A stretch of 64,000 bases of DNA, taken from the NCBI RefSeq assembly GCF_000425065.1, contig NZ_AULB01000018.1, positions 107,744 to 171,743 of the forward strand, in the 5' to 3' direction. Origin of the DNA: Actinomadura rifamycini DSM 43936. GTDB lineage: Bacteria > Actinomycetota > Actinomycetes > Streptosporangiales > Streptosporangiaceae. Positions within the stretch are counted from its first letter, which is position 1; every line of letters begins with the position of its first letter. Of this stretch, positions 1 to 7,788 are shown piece after piece. The translations under genes were made by a program, and so were the position numbers. The notes beneath the pieces were generated by a model, which saw only the letters and a program-made list of their open reading frames with translations, did not search any database and had not been told where the DNA came from.

Positions 1-25
1 GGGGTCGGTCACCCCTCCACCGTAT

Positions 26-127
26 CGCTGCGAATTCGAAGCAATGTGACCGGCGTCACACCCGGACGCGGGATTGCTTCGGATTCGAAGCACGTTGGAC
101 GCCGGTACATGCTTCGAATCCGAAGCA
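26..127. promoter_or_regulatory. Three copies of an 18-bp palindromic operator
   Basis: Three near-identical 18-bp dyads lie at 26-43, 75-92 and 110-127. The last two have perfect 7-bp arms (TGCTTCG-N4-CGAAGCA); the first differs at two positions. They sit directly before the oxidoreductase gene that starts at 147. The form is typical of TetR- or MarR-type operators. The cognate regulator is not in the window and may be encoded just left of position 1 on the other strand (inference). Confidence 0.75.
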
Positions 128-146
128 GTTGAGCGAAGGAGAGACC

Positions 147-1073
147 ATGAAGGCAGTGCGTTACCACTCCCACGGCGGCAGCGACGTCCTGGCGGTCGAG
201 GACGTCGAGCGGCCGGCGGCGGGCGCGGGGCAGGTCGTGGTGCGGGTCGCCGGGACCGCTTTCAACCCGCTGGACGTCCCGGTCCGCATGGGGATCATGG
301 GCGAGGTGTTCCCGGTCGCGCTCCCGCACATCCCGAACTTCGACGTGTCGGGCGTCGTCGCCGAGGTCGGGGACGGCGCCGGCGGCTGGGCGGTCGGGGA
401 CGCGGTGGTGGCGTTCCTGCCGGTGACCGCGCCGGGCGCGGCGGCCGAGTACGTCGCCGTCCCCGCGGACGTCCTGGCCGCGGCGCCGCGCACGGTCGAG
501 ACGGCCGACGCGGCGGCGCTGCCGTCGTCGGGGCTGACCGCCTGGCAGGCGCTGTTCGAGCACGCCGGGCTGGAGGCGGGACGGTCGGTCCTGGTCAACG
601 GCGCGGGCGGGGCGGTCGGCGGGTACGTCGTCCAGCTCGCGGTACGGGCGGGCGCGCGCGTCACCGCGACCGCGAGCGCGCGCAGCGAGGCCCGTGTGCG
701 CGCGCACGGCGCGGAACGCGTCATCGACTACACCGCCACGCCCCTCCCCGACGCGGTGGACGGCGAACGGTTCGACGTGGTGCTGAACCTCGTGCGGAAC
801 GAGCCCGAGGACGTCGCGCGGCTCCTGGATCTGGTCGCCGACGGCGGGATCTTCGTCAGCACCACCACCCCCGCGCCCGACGGGACCGGCGTCCGGACGG
901 CGCAGGTGTTCGCGCGCAGCGACGCCGCGCAGCTCGCCGGGCTCGTCGCGCGGGTCGACGCGGGCGAGCTGACGATCGACGTCGGCGAGCGGCGCCCGCT
1001 GGCCGACCTCGCGGCCGTCCACGACGCGGCCGTCGCGGGGCGGCTGCCGGGGAAGGTCGTGCTGGTGCCGTGA
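147..1073 (+). CDS. NADP-dependent zinc-free oxidoreductase (quinone oxidoreductase-like MDR)
   Basis: A 308-residue medium-chain dehydrogenase/reductase of the zinc-independent quinone-oxidoreductase/enoyl-reductase branch. It opens MKAVRYHSHGG, has the GroES-like half with FNPLDVPVRMG, and a Rossmann nucleotide site (NGAGGAVGGYVVQLA, about residues 151-165). No zinc-ligand cysteines are visible. It probably reduces quinones or activated C=C bonds with NADPH in the cytoplasm. The ATG at 147 is chosen because GAAGGAGAG precedes it. Three operator palindromes upstream suggest induction by an electrophile through a regulator outside the window. A bidirectional terminator hairpin follows the stop codon. 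Confidence 0.85.
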   Translation: MKAVRYHSHGGSDVLAVEDVERPAAGAGQVVVRVAGTAFNPLDVPVRMGIMGEVFPVALPHIPNFDVSGVVAEVGDGAGGWAVGDAVVAFLPVTAPGAAAEYVAVPADVLAAAPRTVETADAAALPSSGLTAWQALFEHAGLEAGRSVLVNGAGGAVGGYVVQLAVRAGARVTATASARSEARVRAHGAERVIDYTATPLPDAVDGERFDVVLNLVRNEPEDVARLLDLVADGGIFVSTTTPAPDGTGVRTAQVFARSDAAQLAGLVARVDAGELTIDVGERRPLADLAAVHDAAVAGRLPGKVVLVP

Positions 1074-1080
1074 GCGGGGC

Positions 1081-1107
1081 GGCCCCGTTCCCGGCGGGAA
1101 CGGGGCC
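1081..1107. terminator. Bidirectional hairpin terminator
   Basis: A perfect 11-bp stem (GGCCCCGTTCC / GGAACGGGGCC) with a 5-nt loop lies between two convergent stop codons (1073 on plus, 1122 on minus). There is no long T-tract, as is common in actinobacteria. Confidence 0.7.
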
Positions 1108-1121
1108 GGTCCGGGCGGTGG

Positions 1122-2216
1122 TCAGCGGACGAGCGCGAAGAACTTCCGCAGGTCGGCGGCCACGGCGTCCGGGCGCTCCATCGCGATGAAGTGGTGGCCG
1201 CCCGGGTTGCCCTCCGGCCAGTGGACGATCGTGTTGGTGCGCTCGGCGAGCCGGCGGATGCTGGGCGGGTCGCCGCTGTAGACGCCGGTCGGGACGAGGT
1301 TTTGCCCCTCGGGCCACCCCGACTCGGACGTTCCGTAGAACGGCCACGCGGCCGTCCCGAACGACCGCGTGAACCAGTACAGGCTGACGTTGGCGAGGAT
1401 CAGGTCGCGGTCGAGCGCCTTGTCGGCCGGGACGTCCGTGACGTTGAAGTCCTCGAACTTCTGCATCATCCAGGCCAGCGCCGCCGCCGGGGAGTCGTCC
1501 CACCCGTACGCGAACGTCTGCGGCGCGGCACGCTGGATCGCGTGGTGGTCGACGCCGCCGGTCGACCACTGCTGCATCATCTCGTAGTGGGCGCGCTCGT
1601 CGGGCGTCATGTCCGGGACGTCCTTCTCGGTGGGGAAGCCGAGGCCGGCGATGACGTACACGCCGGCGACGTGCTCCGGCGCGGCCTTCGCGACCTCCGG
1701 CGCGACGTAGGCGCCGAGGTCGCCGCCCTCCACCCCGTACCGGTCGTAGCCGAGGCGGCGCATCAGCTCCGCCCACATGCGGCCGACGCGCGCCACGCCG
1801 AAGCCGGTGTCGCGGGGCGCCGCCGAGAACCCGTAGCCCGGGACGGACGGGACGACGACGTGGAAGTCCGGCAGGTGCCCGATCAGGTCGACGAACTCGA
1901 CGAACGAGTTCGGCCAGCCGTGCGTCAGCAGCAGCGGCAGGGCGTCCGGATCGGCCGACCGGACGTGCAGGAAGTGCACGTCGTGCCCGTCGATCTCGGT
2001 CATGAACTGCGGGAACCCGTTGAAGCGGGCCTCCTGGGCGCGCCAGTCGAACCCGGTGCGCCAGTACTCGGCCAGCTCCTCCAGGTAGGCGACCGGGACG
2101 CCGCGGCTCCCCCCCTCGCCCGGGAGCTGCCGGGGCCACCGGGTGCGCGCGAGCCGCTCGTTCAGGTCGTCCAGGTCGGCCTGCGGGACGTCGATGCGGA
2201 ACGGCCGAACGGTCAT
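1122..2216 (-). CDS. Epoxide hydrolase (EHN-type alpha/beta hydrolase)
   Basis: A 364-residue alpha/beta hydrolase with the N-terminal epoxide-hydrolase (EHN) region (MTVRPFRIDVPQADLDDL, then RLARTRWP). It shows the HGWP oxyanion-hole motif, the nucleophile elbow GGDLGAY with catalytic Asp, a conserved Tyr in TFAYGWDDSP, and the C-terminal catalytic His in GGHHFIAMERP. This set is typical of microsomal-type bacterial epoxide hydrolases that open epoxides to diols. The start at 2216 has AGGAGG just upstream; an in-frame upstream extension lacks a ribosome site. It is divergent from a WYL regulator, the likely controller. Confidence 0.88.
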   Translation of the reverse strand: MTVRPFRIDVPQADLDDLNERLARTRWPRQLPGEGGSRGVPVAYLEELAEYWRTGFDWRAQEARFNGFPQFMTEIDGHDVHFLHVRSADPDALPLLLTHGWPNSFVEFVDLIGHLPDFHVVVPSVPGYGFSAAPRDTGFGVARVGRMWAELMRRLGYDRYGVEGGDLGAYVAPEVAKAAPEHVAGVYVIAGLGFPTEKDVPDMTPDERAHYEMMQQWSTGGVDHHAIQRAAPQTFAYGWDDSPAAALAWMMQKFEDFNVTDVPADKALDRDLILANVSLYWFTRSFGTAAWPFYGTSESGWPEGQNLVPTGVYSGDPPSIRRLAERTNTIVHWPEGNPGGHHFIAMERPDAVAADLRKFFALVR

Positions 2217-2297
2217 GTGTCCTCCTCGGTGCTGATGGCCCAAGGTAGAGTCGGTTTAGGTCAACTCCTGGCCTCAACCCCACGGATGCCGGAGACC

Positions 2298-3257
2298 ATG
2301 ACGGACACCCCCGGGCGGCTCCTCACCCTGCTGTCGCTGCTCCAGACGCCGCGCGAATGGCCCGGCGGCGAACTCGCCGACCGGCTCGGCGTCAGCCCCC
2401 GCACGGTCCGCCGCGACATCGACCGGCTCCGCGGCCTCGGCTACCCCATCGAGGGCACCACCGGCCCCGACGGCGGGTACCGGCTCGTCGCCGGGACCGC
2501 CATGCCGCCGCTGCTGCTCGACGACGAGGAGTCCGTCGCGATCGCCGTCAGCCTGCGCACCGCCGCCTCGAACGCGGTGGACGGCATCGGCGACGCGTCC
2601 GTCCGGGCCCTCGCCAAGCTGGAGCAGGTGCTCCCCGCGCGGCTGCGGCGGCGGGTCGCCGTGCTGAACGCCGCGACCGTCGCGATGCCGCACCCCGGCG
2701 GCGGGTCCCGCGTCGACCCTGACGTCCTCGCCGCCGCCGCGGCCGCCATCGCCAACCGGGAGGCGCTGCGGTTCGCGTACGTGAAGGCCGACGGCGCCGC
2801 AGGCCGCCGGAAGGCCGAACCGTACCGGCTGGTCGCCGCGGGCCGCCGCTGGTACCTGCTCGCCCGCGACACCGAGCGCGACGACTGGCGGATCTTCCGC
2901 GCCGACCGGATCCGGGACCCCCGCCCCACCGGGCAGCGGTTCGCGCCCCGCGAGATCCCCGGCGGGGACGCCGTCGCGTTCGTCACCGACCGGATGTACG
3001 CGCTCGCGCCCGTCCACACCGCGACGGTCACCCTGCGGGCCCCCGCGGAGGAGGTCCGGGTCGGGCTCGGCGCCGACCCCGCCGACGTCACCCCCCTCGA
3101 CGAGCGGACCTGCCGCCTCGACACCTACGCCGACACCCTGCCGTGGCTCGCCGCCCGGCTGCTCATGCTCGGCTGCGACTTCACCGTCCACGGCCCGCCC
3201 GAACTCGTCGAGCACCTGCGCGAACTGGGCGGCCGCGCCACCCGCGCCGCCGGATGA
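2298..3257 (+). CDS. YafY-type transcriptional regulator with HTH and WYL domains
   Basis: A 319-residue regulator with an N-terminal DeoR-like winged helix (LLTLLSLLQTPREWPGGELADRLGVSPRTVRRDIDRLRGLGYPI, about residues 9-55). A WYL ligand-sensing domain follows (WYLLARDTERDDWRIFRADRI, about residues 195-215) and then a WCX-like C-terminus. WYL proteins bind nucleotides or small ligands and act as repressors or activators. It is divergent from the epoxide hydrolase, with 81 bp between start codons, so it probably regulates that gene. The ATG at 2298 follows GGAGACC; an ATG at 2286 is also in frame. Confidence 0.85.
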   Translation: MTDTPGRLLTLLSLLQTPREWPGGELADRLGVSPRTVRRDIDRLRGLGYPIEGTTGPDGGYRLVAGTAMPPLLLDDEESVAIAVSLRTAASNAVDGIGDASVRALAKLEQVLPARLRRRVAVLNAATVAMPHPGGGSRVDPDVLAAAAAAIANREALRFAYVKADGAAGRRKAEPYRLVAAGRRWYLLARDTERDDWRIFRADRIRDPRPTGQRFAPREIPGGDAVAFVTDRMYALAPVHTATVTLRAPAEEVRVGLGADPADVTPLDERTCRLDTYADTLPWLAARLLMLGCDFTVHGPPELVEHLRELGGRATRAAG

Positions 3258-3260
3258 CGA

Positions 3261-3286
3261 GCCGGGGTGCGGGCCCGCACCCCGGC
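3261..3286. terminator. Bidirectional palindromic terminator
   Basis: A perfect palindrome with 13-bp arms (GCCGGGGTGCGGG / CCCGCACCCCGGC) sits in the 39-bp gap between the convergent stop codons of the WYL regulator and the chitinase. Confidence 0.7.
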
Positions 3287-3296
3287 CCGTCCCGCG

Positions 3297-4544
3297 TCAG
3301 CGTCCCTGCAGGGAGCGGACGTTGTCGCCGAACGTCCAGCCCTTCGACCCGTCCCAGTTCAGCGACCAGGTCATCAGGCCCTTCAGCCGCCCGCCGTAGT
3401 GGTTCCACGCCTGCGCGACCAGGCCCGGCGGCAGGTGCCCGCCGCCCGCGCCGGGCTGCGCGGGCAGCCCCGGCACCTGCCGGTCGTACGGCACCCGGAT
3501 CGTCGTGCCCTGGACGACCAGCCCGGCGTCCAGGCAGTCGGTCTGCTTCACGAACCCCTCGACCGTCCCGGCGGAGTACGAGTCACCGGAACACCCGTAC
3601 ATGGAGCCGTTGTAGTACTGCATGTTCAGCCACCACAACCGGCCGTTGTCGGCGTACTTCTTGACGATCGGCAGGTACGCGCCCCAGATCGACCCGTAGG
3701 TGACGCTGCCGCCGGTCACGTACGCGGTCTCCGGCGCCATCGTCAGCCCGAAGCCCGCCGGCATCCGCGCGAGCACCCCGTCGATGATGTGCACCAGGTT
3801 CGCCTGCGACGCCGACAGGGTGCCGATGTCGCCGCTCCCCGTCAGCCCCGTCTCGATGTCGATGTCGATCCCGTCGAAGTTGTACCGCCGCAGGATCGGC
3901 ACGATCGTCTCGACGAACCGGTCGGCGACGGCCCGCGACGACAGGTCGATGCCCGCCGCCGCCCCGCCGATCGACATCAGCAGCGTGAGCCCCGCCTCCT
4001 TCGCGGCGCACATCTCCGCGGGCGTCGCGACCCTGACCGTCGCGTCCATCCCGTCCTCCCACAGGACGGTGCCGTCCGAGCGGATCACCGGGAACGCCAT
4101 GTTCACCACGTTGTACCCGTGCCGCCCGATCTCCGGGTCGGTGATCGGCGTCCAGCCGAACGGCGGATGCACGCCGTTGGCCGCGCCGTCCCAGTTCTCC
4201 CAGTACCCCTGGAGCACCTTCCCGGACGGCTTGCCCGCCAGGGCGCAGTCGTCCTCCTCACCGGTCGGCGGCGTCCCCTCGCAGGCGCCGATGTCGCGCC
4301 ACAGGGTCGGTGTGGACGCCGGACTCCAACCGGCGCCCGGGTACGCGGTGTGCGACGAGACGGCCTCGTACCCGCGCCCCTCAAAGGACACCTTGGTACC
4401 GGCCGTGTACGCATTGCCTTCGGCCCACGCGGGATACGTGCACGCGGTCAAGGGCGCGGCGGACGCGCGGAGCGGGAACGCCACCACGGCCAGTGCGAGG
4501 ACGAGCGCGGCGAGCACGGGCCACGGACATGTTCGGGACTTCAT
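3297..4544 (-). CDS. Secreted chitinase, CBM5/12 + GH18
   Basis: A 415-residue exported glycoside hydrolase that cleaves chitin. Residues 1 to about 30 are a signal peptide (MKSRTCPWPVLAALVLALAV, ending near ASA). A CBM5/12 chitin-binding module follows (YPAWAEGNAYTAGTKVSFEG, about 35-85), then a short acidic linker and a GH18 barrel from about 100. The GH18 catalytic signature is intact: YNFDGIDIDIE, where the final Glu is the proton donor. Start 4544 has GAGGAG upstream. The palindromic direct repeats known upstream of Streptomyces chitinase genes (TGGTCTAGACCA type) are not visible, so control may differ. It is encoded alone, convergent with the WYL gene. Confidence 0.93.
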   Translation of the reverse strand: MKSRTCPWPVLAALVLALAVVAFPLRASAAPLTACTYPAWAEGNAYTAGTKVSFEGRGYEAVSSHTAYPGAGWSPASTPTLWRDIGACEGTPPTGEEDDCALAGKPSGKVLQGYWENWDGAANGVHPPFGWTPITDPEIGRHGYNVVNMAFPVIRSDGTVLWEDGMDATVRVATPAEMCAAKEAGLTLLMSIGGAAAGIDLSSRAVADRFVETIVPILRRYNFDGIDIDIETGLTGSGDIGTLSASQANLVHIIDGVLARMPAGFGLTMAPETAYVTGGSVTYGSIWGAYLPIVKKYADNGRLWWLNMQYYNGSMYGCSGDSYSAGTVEGFVKQTDCLDAGLVVQGTTIRVPYDRQVPGLPAQPGAGGGHLPPGLVAQAWNHYGGRLKGLMTWSLNWDGSKGWTFGDNVRSLQGR

Positions 4545-4593
4545 CGGGCTCCTCGGCAGACGGGAATACTGAGGAGCCGGCACAGAGCCACGC

Positions 4594-4611
4594 GGTCCCG
4601 CGTGCGGGACC
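4594..4611 (-). terminator. Small hairpin between the merR and chitinase genes
   Basis: GGTCCCGC-GT-GCGGGACC, an 8-bp perfect stem, lies 50-67 bp before the chitinase start and downstream of the MerR stop codon on the same strand. It could terminate the MFS-MerR transcript or act as an operator for the chitinase gene; the sequence does not decide. Confidence 0.4.
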
Positions 4612-4686
4612 CTCCCAGGCGCAAGGCGCACTGCCGGCCGGGACGCCACCGCCACGGTAACCCGCCGCGCCCGCCCCGGAAAGGCC

Positions 4687-5052
4687 CTACCTGTCCGCCA
4701 TGTGCTCGGCGATCCGGTCGGTCTCCGCCGCCAGCCGGTCCCGCACCTCCGTCAGCGCCCGGATCCGCTCGTTCAGCGCCCCCAGCCGCTCGGAGTAGAT
4801 CCGCAGCAGATCGACGCACTCCCCCGACGGCGGCTCGCCACGCCCCAGGCAGCCGACGAACATCGCGACGTCGTCCGTGTTCAACCCGAGCCGCAGCAGC
4901 CGCGCGATCTCGCGCACCAGCCCGACGCTCTCCGGCCCGTACACCCGGTACCCGTTGTGGTCCCGGTCCGCATGCACGAGCCCCTGCTCCTCGTAGTACC
5001 GCACCGCCCGGGTCGACACCCCCGCGCACCGCGCCACCTCACCGATCCGCAT
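4687..5052 (-). CDS. MerR-family transcriptional regulator
   Basis: A 121-residue MerR protein. It has the N-terminal winged helix MRIGEVARCAGVSTRAVRYYEEQGLV with the wing DHNGYRVYGPESV, then a dimerisation coiled coil (about residues 75-118). Two cysteines (FVGCLGRG and SGEC, about 12 apart) lie near the start of the coiled coil and could serve as a redox or metal sensor (inference). Its ATG overlaps the end of the upstream MFS gene by 14 nt, so the two are one operon. A MerR-type promoter with a long spacer and central dyad lies before the MFS gene (6266-6295), which indicates autoregulation of the pair. Confidence 0.88.
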   Translation of the reverse strand: MRIGEVARCAGVSTRAVRYYEEQGLVHADRDHNGYRVYGPESVGLVREIARLLRLGLNTDDVAMFVGCLGRGEPPSGECVDLLRIYSERLGALNERIRALTEVRDRLAAETDRIAEHMADR

Positions 5053-6256
5053 CTCGCCTCCCCACGAGCGCCGCGGCGAACAGAACCAGCGACAGCCCCG
5101 CGCATCCCGCCGCCGCGACCGGCACCGCCGCCGCGCCGCCCGCGCCCAGCGCCAGCCCGCCGACGCCGCCGGCGAGCGAGAACCCGAGGTACATGCAGGC
5201 ATTGTTCACCGCGAGCAGCTCCCCCGCCGCGTCCGGCCCGCCCCGATCGAGCAGCCACGCCTGCGTCGCGGGCGCGATCCCCCACGTCACGAGCCCGTAG
5301 AACACGAACACGGCCCCCACGACGACCGCCGGATACGGGCCGCCCGCAGCGCCGAGCACGGCCATCGACGCCGGCGCGGCCGCCACCCCGGCCATGAACA
5401 CCACGAGCGCCTTCGGCGCGCCCAGCGCGTCCACGGCCCGCCCGCCGAGGAACGCCCCCGCGACCCCCGCCACGCCCGCCGCGGTGATCACCGGCGCCAC
5501 CGCCGCGCCCCGCACGTCCCCCAGCCGTCCGGCGATCTCGGTGATGTACACGTACGACATCATCCCGCCCGCGCCCGCCGGGACCATCGCGGCGAGCGCG
5601 ACCGCCGTCCCCGGCCGCCGCAGCGCCCGCAGCCGTCCCCGCGCCGGCGCCGCACCGGGCAGCCCCGGCAGCGTCACCGCCAGCACCACCCCCGCGACGG
5701 CCGCGAGCGCGGCGACGTACAGCATCGTCGCCCGCCACCCCAGCGCGTCCCCGATCCACGTCCCGACCGGGACGCCCGCCACCAGCGACGTCGTCATCCC
5801 GGCGCTCACCGCGGCGAGGAACCGCCCCCGCCGCCCTTCGGGCGCGGCCGCCGCCGCGACCGCGAACGCCGCCGGCGACGCCGTCGCCGCCGCCAGCCCC
5901 GCGACGACCCGCGCGACCAGCACCGCCCCGTACCCCGGCGCCGCCGCCGCACCCAGGTTCGCGAGGACGAACACCGCCGCCGCCCCCGCCAGCAGCCCCC
6001 GCCGCGGCACCCGCGCCGTCACCGCCGCCGCGACCGGCGCCCCCAGCGCGAACGTCAGCGCGAACACCGTCACGAGCTGCCCGCTCGCGGCCACCGACAC
6101 GTCCAGGTCGCGCGCGATGTCCGGCAGCACCCCGGCGATGACCATGTCGTCCGTGCCGAACGAGAAGGCGAGGAGGAACAGGGCGAACAACCACAGCGGG
6201 AACGACCGCGACGACTCCTCCGCAACCGCCGCGTCCCGCGTCTTCTGCGCATGCAT
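5039..6256 (-). CDS. MFS drug-efflux transporter (DHA1-like)
   Basis: A 405-residue major facilitator with about 12 hydrophobic segments. The cytoplasmic loop after TM2 reads APVAAAVTARVPRRGLLAGA, in the position of the MFS motif-A region, and the N-terminus FALFLLAFSFGTDDMVIAGVLPDIARDLDV is typical of Bcr/CmlA- and AraJ-like exporters. The cargo is unknown; coupling to a MerR regulator suggests a toxic small molecule. The -10 element ends 9 nt before the ATG, so the transcript is probably almost leaderless. Confidence 0.85.
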   Translation of the reverse strand: MHAQKTRDAAVAEESSRSFPLWLFALFLLAFSFGTDDMVIAGVLPDIARDLDVSVAASGQLVTVFALTFALGAPVAAAVTARVPRRGLLAGAAAVFVLANLGAAAAPGYGAVLVARVVAGLAAATASPAAFAVAAAAAPEGRRGRFLAAVSAGMTTSLVAGVPVGTWIGDALGWRATMLYVAALAAVAGVVLAVTLPGLPGAAPARGRLRALRRPGTAVALAAMVPAGAGGMMSYVYITEIAGRLGDVRGAAVAPVITAAGVAGVAGAFLGGRAVDALGAPKALVVFMAGVAAAPASMAVLGAAGGPYPAVVVGAVFVFYGLVTWGIAPATQAWLLDRGGPDAAGELLAVNNACMYLGFSLAGGVGGLALGAGGAAAVPVAAAGCAGLSLVLFAAALVGRRDADR

Positions 6257-6265
6257 GCCCGGACG

Positions 6266-6295
6266 CTAAAACCTTCACGCCCACGTCAAGGTCAA
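6266..6295 (-). promoter_or_regulatory. MerR-type promoter of the MFS-merR operon
   Basis: On the minus strand TTGACC (6290-6295) is followed after 18-19 bp by TTTTAG(C) (6266-6271). An imperfect dyad with arms ACCTTGAC and GTGAAGGT (7 of 8 matching) spans 6271-6292, filling the overlong spacer. This is the classic MerR activation architecture. The MFS ATG begins only 9 nt after the -10. Confidence 0.75.
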
Positions 6296-6354
6296 CCCGC
6301 CCCTCCCCCGATCGCCGGCTTGGCGGCGGTCCGGCGGAGCCGTTCGTCCACGTG

Positions 6355-6753
6355 TCACTTCTCATCGCCGGGCCCTTCGAACTCCTCGATGCCGAAGGGG
6401 TTGTCGATCGCGTACCGCCAGTATCCGTCCTCGCCGCGCCGGACGACGTCGGTCGCGGTGCCGCGGATGTCGACGGGGTCGCCGTCCGGGCCGGTGCCCT
6501 GGATCGTCCAGTCGACGATGAGGAGCGCGAGGTCGCCGTGGGGGTAGACGTGCCGGGGGCTGACGGTGATCGGCGCGCCGAGGCTCTGGAGGCGGGCGTT
6601 CGCGGCGTGGGCGGCCGCGCCGGTGAGGGGGGTGCCGAGGACGAGCATGCCGCCGTCCTCGTAGACCTCGGCGAGGGCGGCGGGGTCGCCGGAGTTGAAG
6701 CGGTCGGCGAAGACGGCGGGGACGTCCTCGGGGCGTTTGGCGAGCGGTCGCAT
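6355..6753 (-). CDS. NTF2-like (SnoaL/DUF4440-type) protein
   Basis: A 132-residue single-domain protein with the NTF2-like cone fold pattern: PEDVPAVFADRFNSGDPAALAEVYEDGGMLV at the start and the C-terminal strands VDWTIQGTGPDGDPVDIRGTATDVVRRGEDGYWRYAIDNPFG. Members are small-molecule-binding or polyketide-type enzymes, but nothing here fixes a substrate. GGAAGG precedes the start. It is divergent from an HxlR regulator with only 51 bp between start codons and is its likely target. Confidence 0.75.
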   Translation of the reverse strand: MRPLAKRPEDVPAVFADRFNSGDPAALAEVYEDGGMLVLGTPLTGAAAHAANARLQSLGAPITVSPRHVYPHGDLALLIVDWTIQGTGPDGDPVDIRGTATDVVRRGEDGYWRYAIDNPFGIEEFEGPGDEK

Positions 6754-6804
6754 CCTGGGATCCTTCCGGTGAGGCGAGTGGTCGAGAACGTAGGAGGCGC
6801 GCCC

Positions 6805-7167
6805 GTGGCTCACCAAACGGTTATCCGGCCGGGGCTGCCGGACGATCCGCGCGCGGCGGTCGCGGCGCCGGCGGAGGACTGCCCGGTGGAGATCGCGCTG
6901 GCGGCGCTGCGGGGGCGGTGGACGACGCTGGTGGTGCGGGAGCTGCTGAAGGGCGACCGGGGGTACGGCGAGCTGCGGGAGCTGCTGCCCGCGCTGTCGG
7001 ACAAGGTGCTGTCGGACCGGCTGGCGCACCTCGTGGCGGTGGGCGCGGCGGAGCGGCACCGGCTGCCGGGCCGTCCGGTCCGGACGCGGTACGCGCTGAC
7101 GCCGCGCGGGCGGGAGCTCGGTCCCGTCTTGCAGGCCCTCTGGGACTGGGGTTCCCGGCACGGTTAG
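6805..7167 (+). CDS. HxlR-family transcriptional regulator
   Basis: A 120-residue winged-helix regulator with the HxlR signature: CPVEIALAALRGRWTTLVVRELLKG, YGELRELLPALSDKVLSDRLAHL and TRYALTPRGRELGPVLQALWDWG. The N-terminal CPVE cysteine is the usual electrophile/redox-sensing position of this family (HypR/YodB type), so thiol stress sensing is plausible. A GTG start at 6805 is chosen because AGGAGG lies 7 nt upstream. Its stop codon overlaps the first MarR-type operator (7166-7182). Confidence 0.87.
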   Translation: MAHQTVIRPGLPDDPRAAVAAPAEDCPVEIALAALRGRWTTLVVRELLKGDRGYGELRELLPALSDKVLSDRLAHLVAVGAAERHRLPGRPVRTRYALTPRGRELGPVLQALWDWGSRHG

Positions 7168-7182
7168 TTCGCTGCACGAACT
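7166..7182. promoter_or_regulatory. MarR-type operator upstream of the marR gene
   Basis: AGTTCG-CTGCA-CGAACT is a 17-bp dyad with perfect 6-bp arms, extendable outward to 8 of 9 matches (7163-7185). It overlaps the hxlR stop codon and lies just before the MarR promoter. A -10-like TACACT (7201-7206) ends 6 nt before the GTG start at 7213. Confidence 0.7.
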
Positions 7183-7212
7183 GACATTCTCTTGCATCGG
7201 TACACTGACCGC

Positions 7213-7677
7213 GTGCTGAGAGATGACGACGGGCGGATCGGGATCGCGGCCGCGCTCGTGCGGTCCGCGTTCCTGGTGAACGCCGTGTACGGCGAGTCGG
7301 CCCGGGAGCACGGCCTCACCGCACAGCAGGGGCGACTGCTGTGCGTGCTGATGGGGCGGCCGTACGGCATGGGCGAGCTGGGCTCGATGCTGGGGCTGGC
7401 GAAGTCGAGCCTGACCGGCCTGGTCGACCGCACCGAGCGCAACGGGCTGGTCCGCCGCGAGCCGGACGAGCGGGACACCCGGGCGGTGCGGGTCGCGCTC
7501 ACCCCGAAGGGCGAGCGGCTGGCGCGCACCTTCTACGGCGCGACCTCCAGGCGGATGGCGGACCTGGTGCGGGGCATGGACGGCGCCGAGCGCGACTCGC
7601 TCGCCGGCCTGCTCGGCCGCGTCGTCCTCGACAACGAAGTCCCGGTCGTCTTCCTCGAACCGGGCAACGACGTCTGA
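7213..7677 (+). CDS. MarR-family transcriptional regulator
   Basis: A 154-residue MarR protein: helix-turn-helix and wing in YGMGELGSMLGLAKSSLTGLVDRTERNGLVRREPDERDTRAVRVALTPKG (about residues 55-105), flanked by dimerisation helices. The GTG at 7213 is preferred because TACACT (7201-7206) resembles a -10 element 6 nt upstream, giving a leaderless transcript; an in-frame TTG lies at 7192. Three copies of the same palindrome flank the gene (7166-7182, 7678-7694, 7700-7716), so autoregulation is likely. The natural ligand is unknown. Confidence 0.85.
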   Translation: MLRDDDGRIGIAAALVRSAFLVNAVYGESAREHGLTAQQGRLLCVLMGRPYGMGELGSMLGLAKSSLTGLVDRTERNGLVRREPDERDTRAVRVALTPKGERLARTFYGATSRRMADLVRGMDGAERDSLAGLLGRVVLDNEVPVVFLEPGNDV

Positions 7678-7716
7678 AGTTCGCTCCACGAACCAACACT
7701 GTTCGTGGCACGAACT
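7678..7716. promoter_or_regulatory. Two tandem MarR-type operators with no clear target gene
   Basis: AGTTCGCTCCACGAACC (7678-7694) and TGTTCGTGGCACGAACT (7700-7716) match the palindrome upstream of the marR gene; their centres are 22 bp apart. They begin immediately after the marR stop codon. The next gene downstream is on the opposite strand and ends at 7789, so no intact gene is positioned to be controlled. A short open frame starting with ATG at 7719 has no recognisable product. Confidence 0.65.
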
Positions 7717-7788
7717 AGATGCGGGGGTCGAGGAAGGGATCGCCCGCGTCTCTCCGGGATGTCGCCTTCGAGTTCGGCGGACGCCGGG

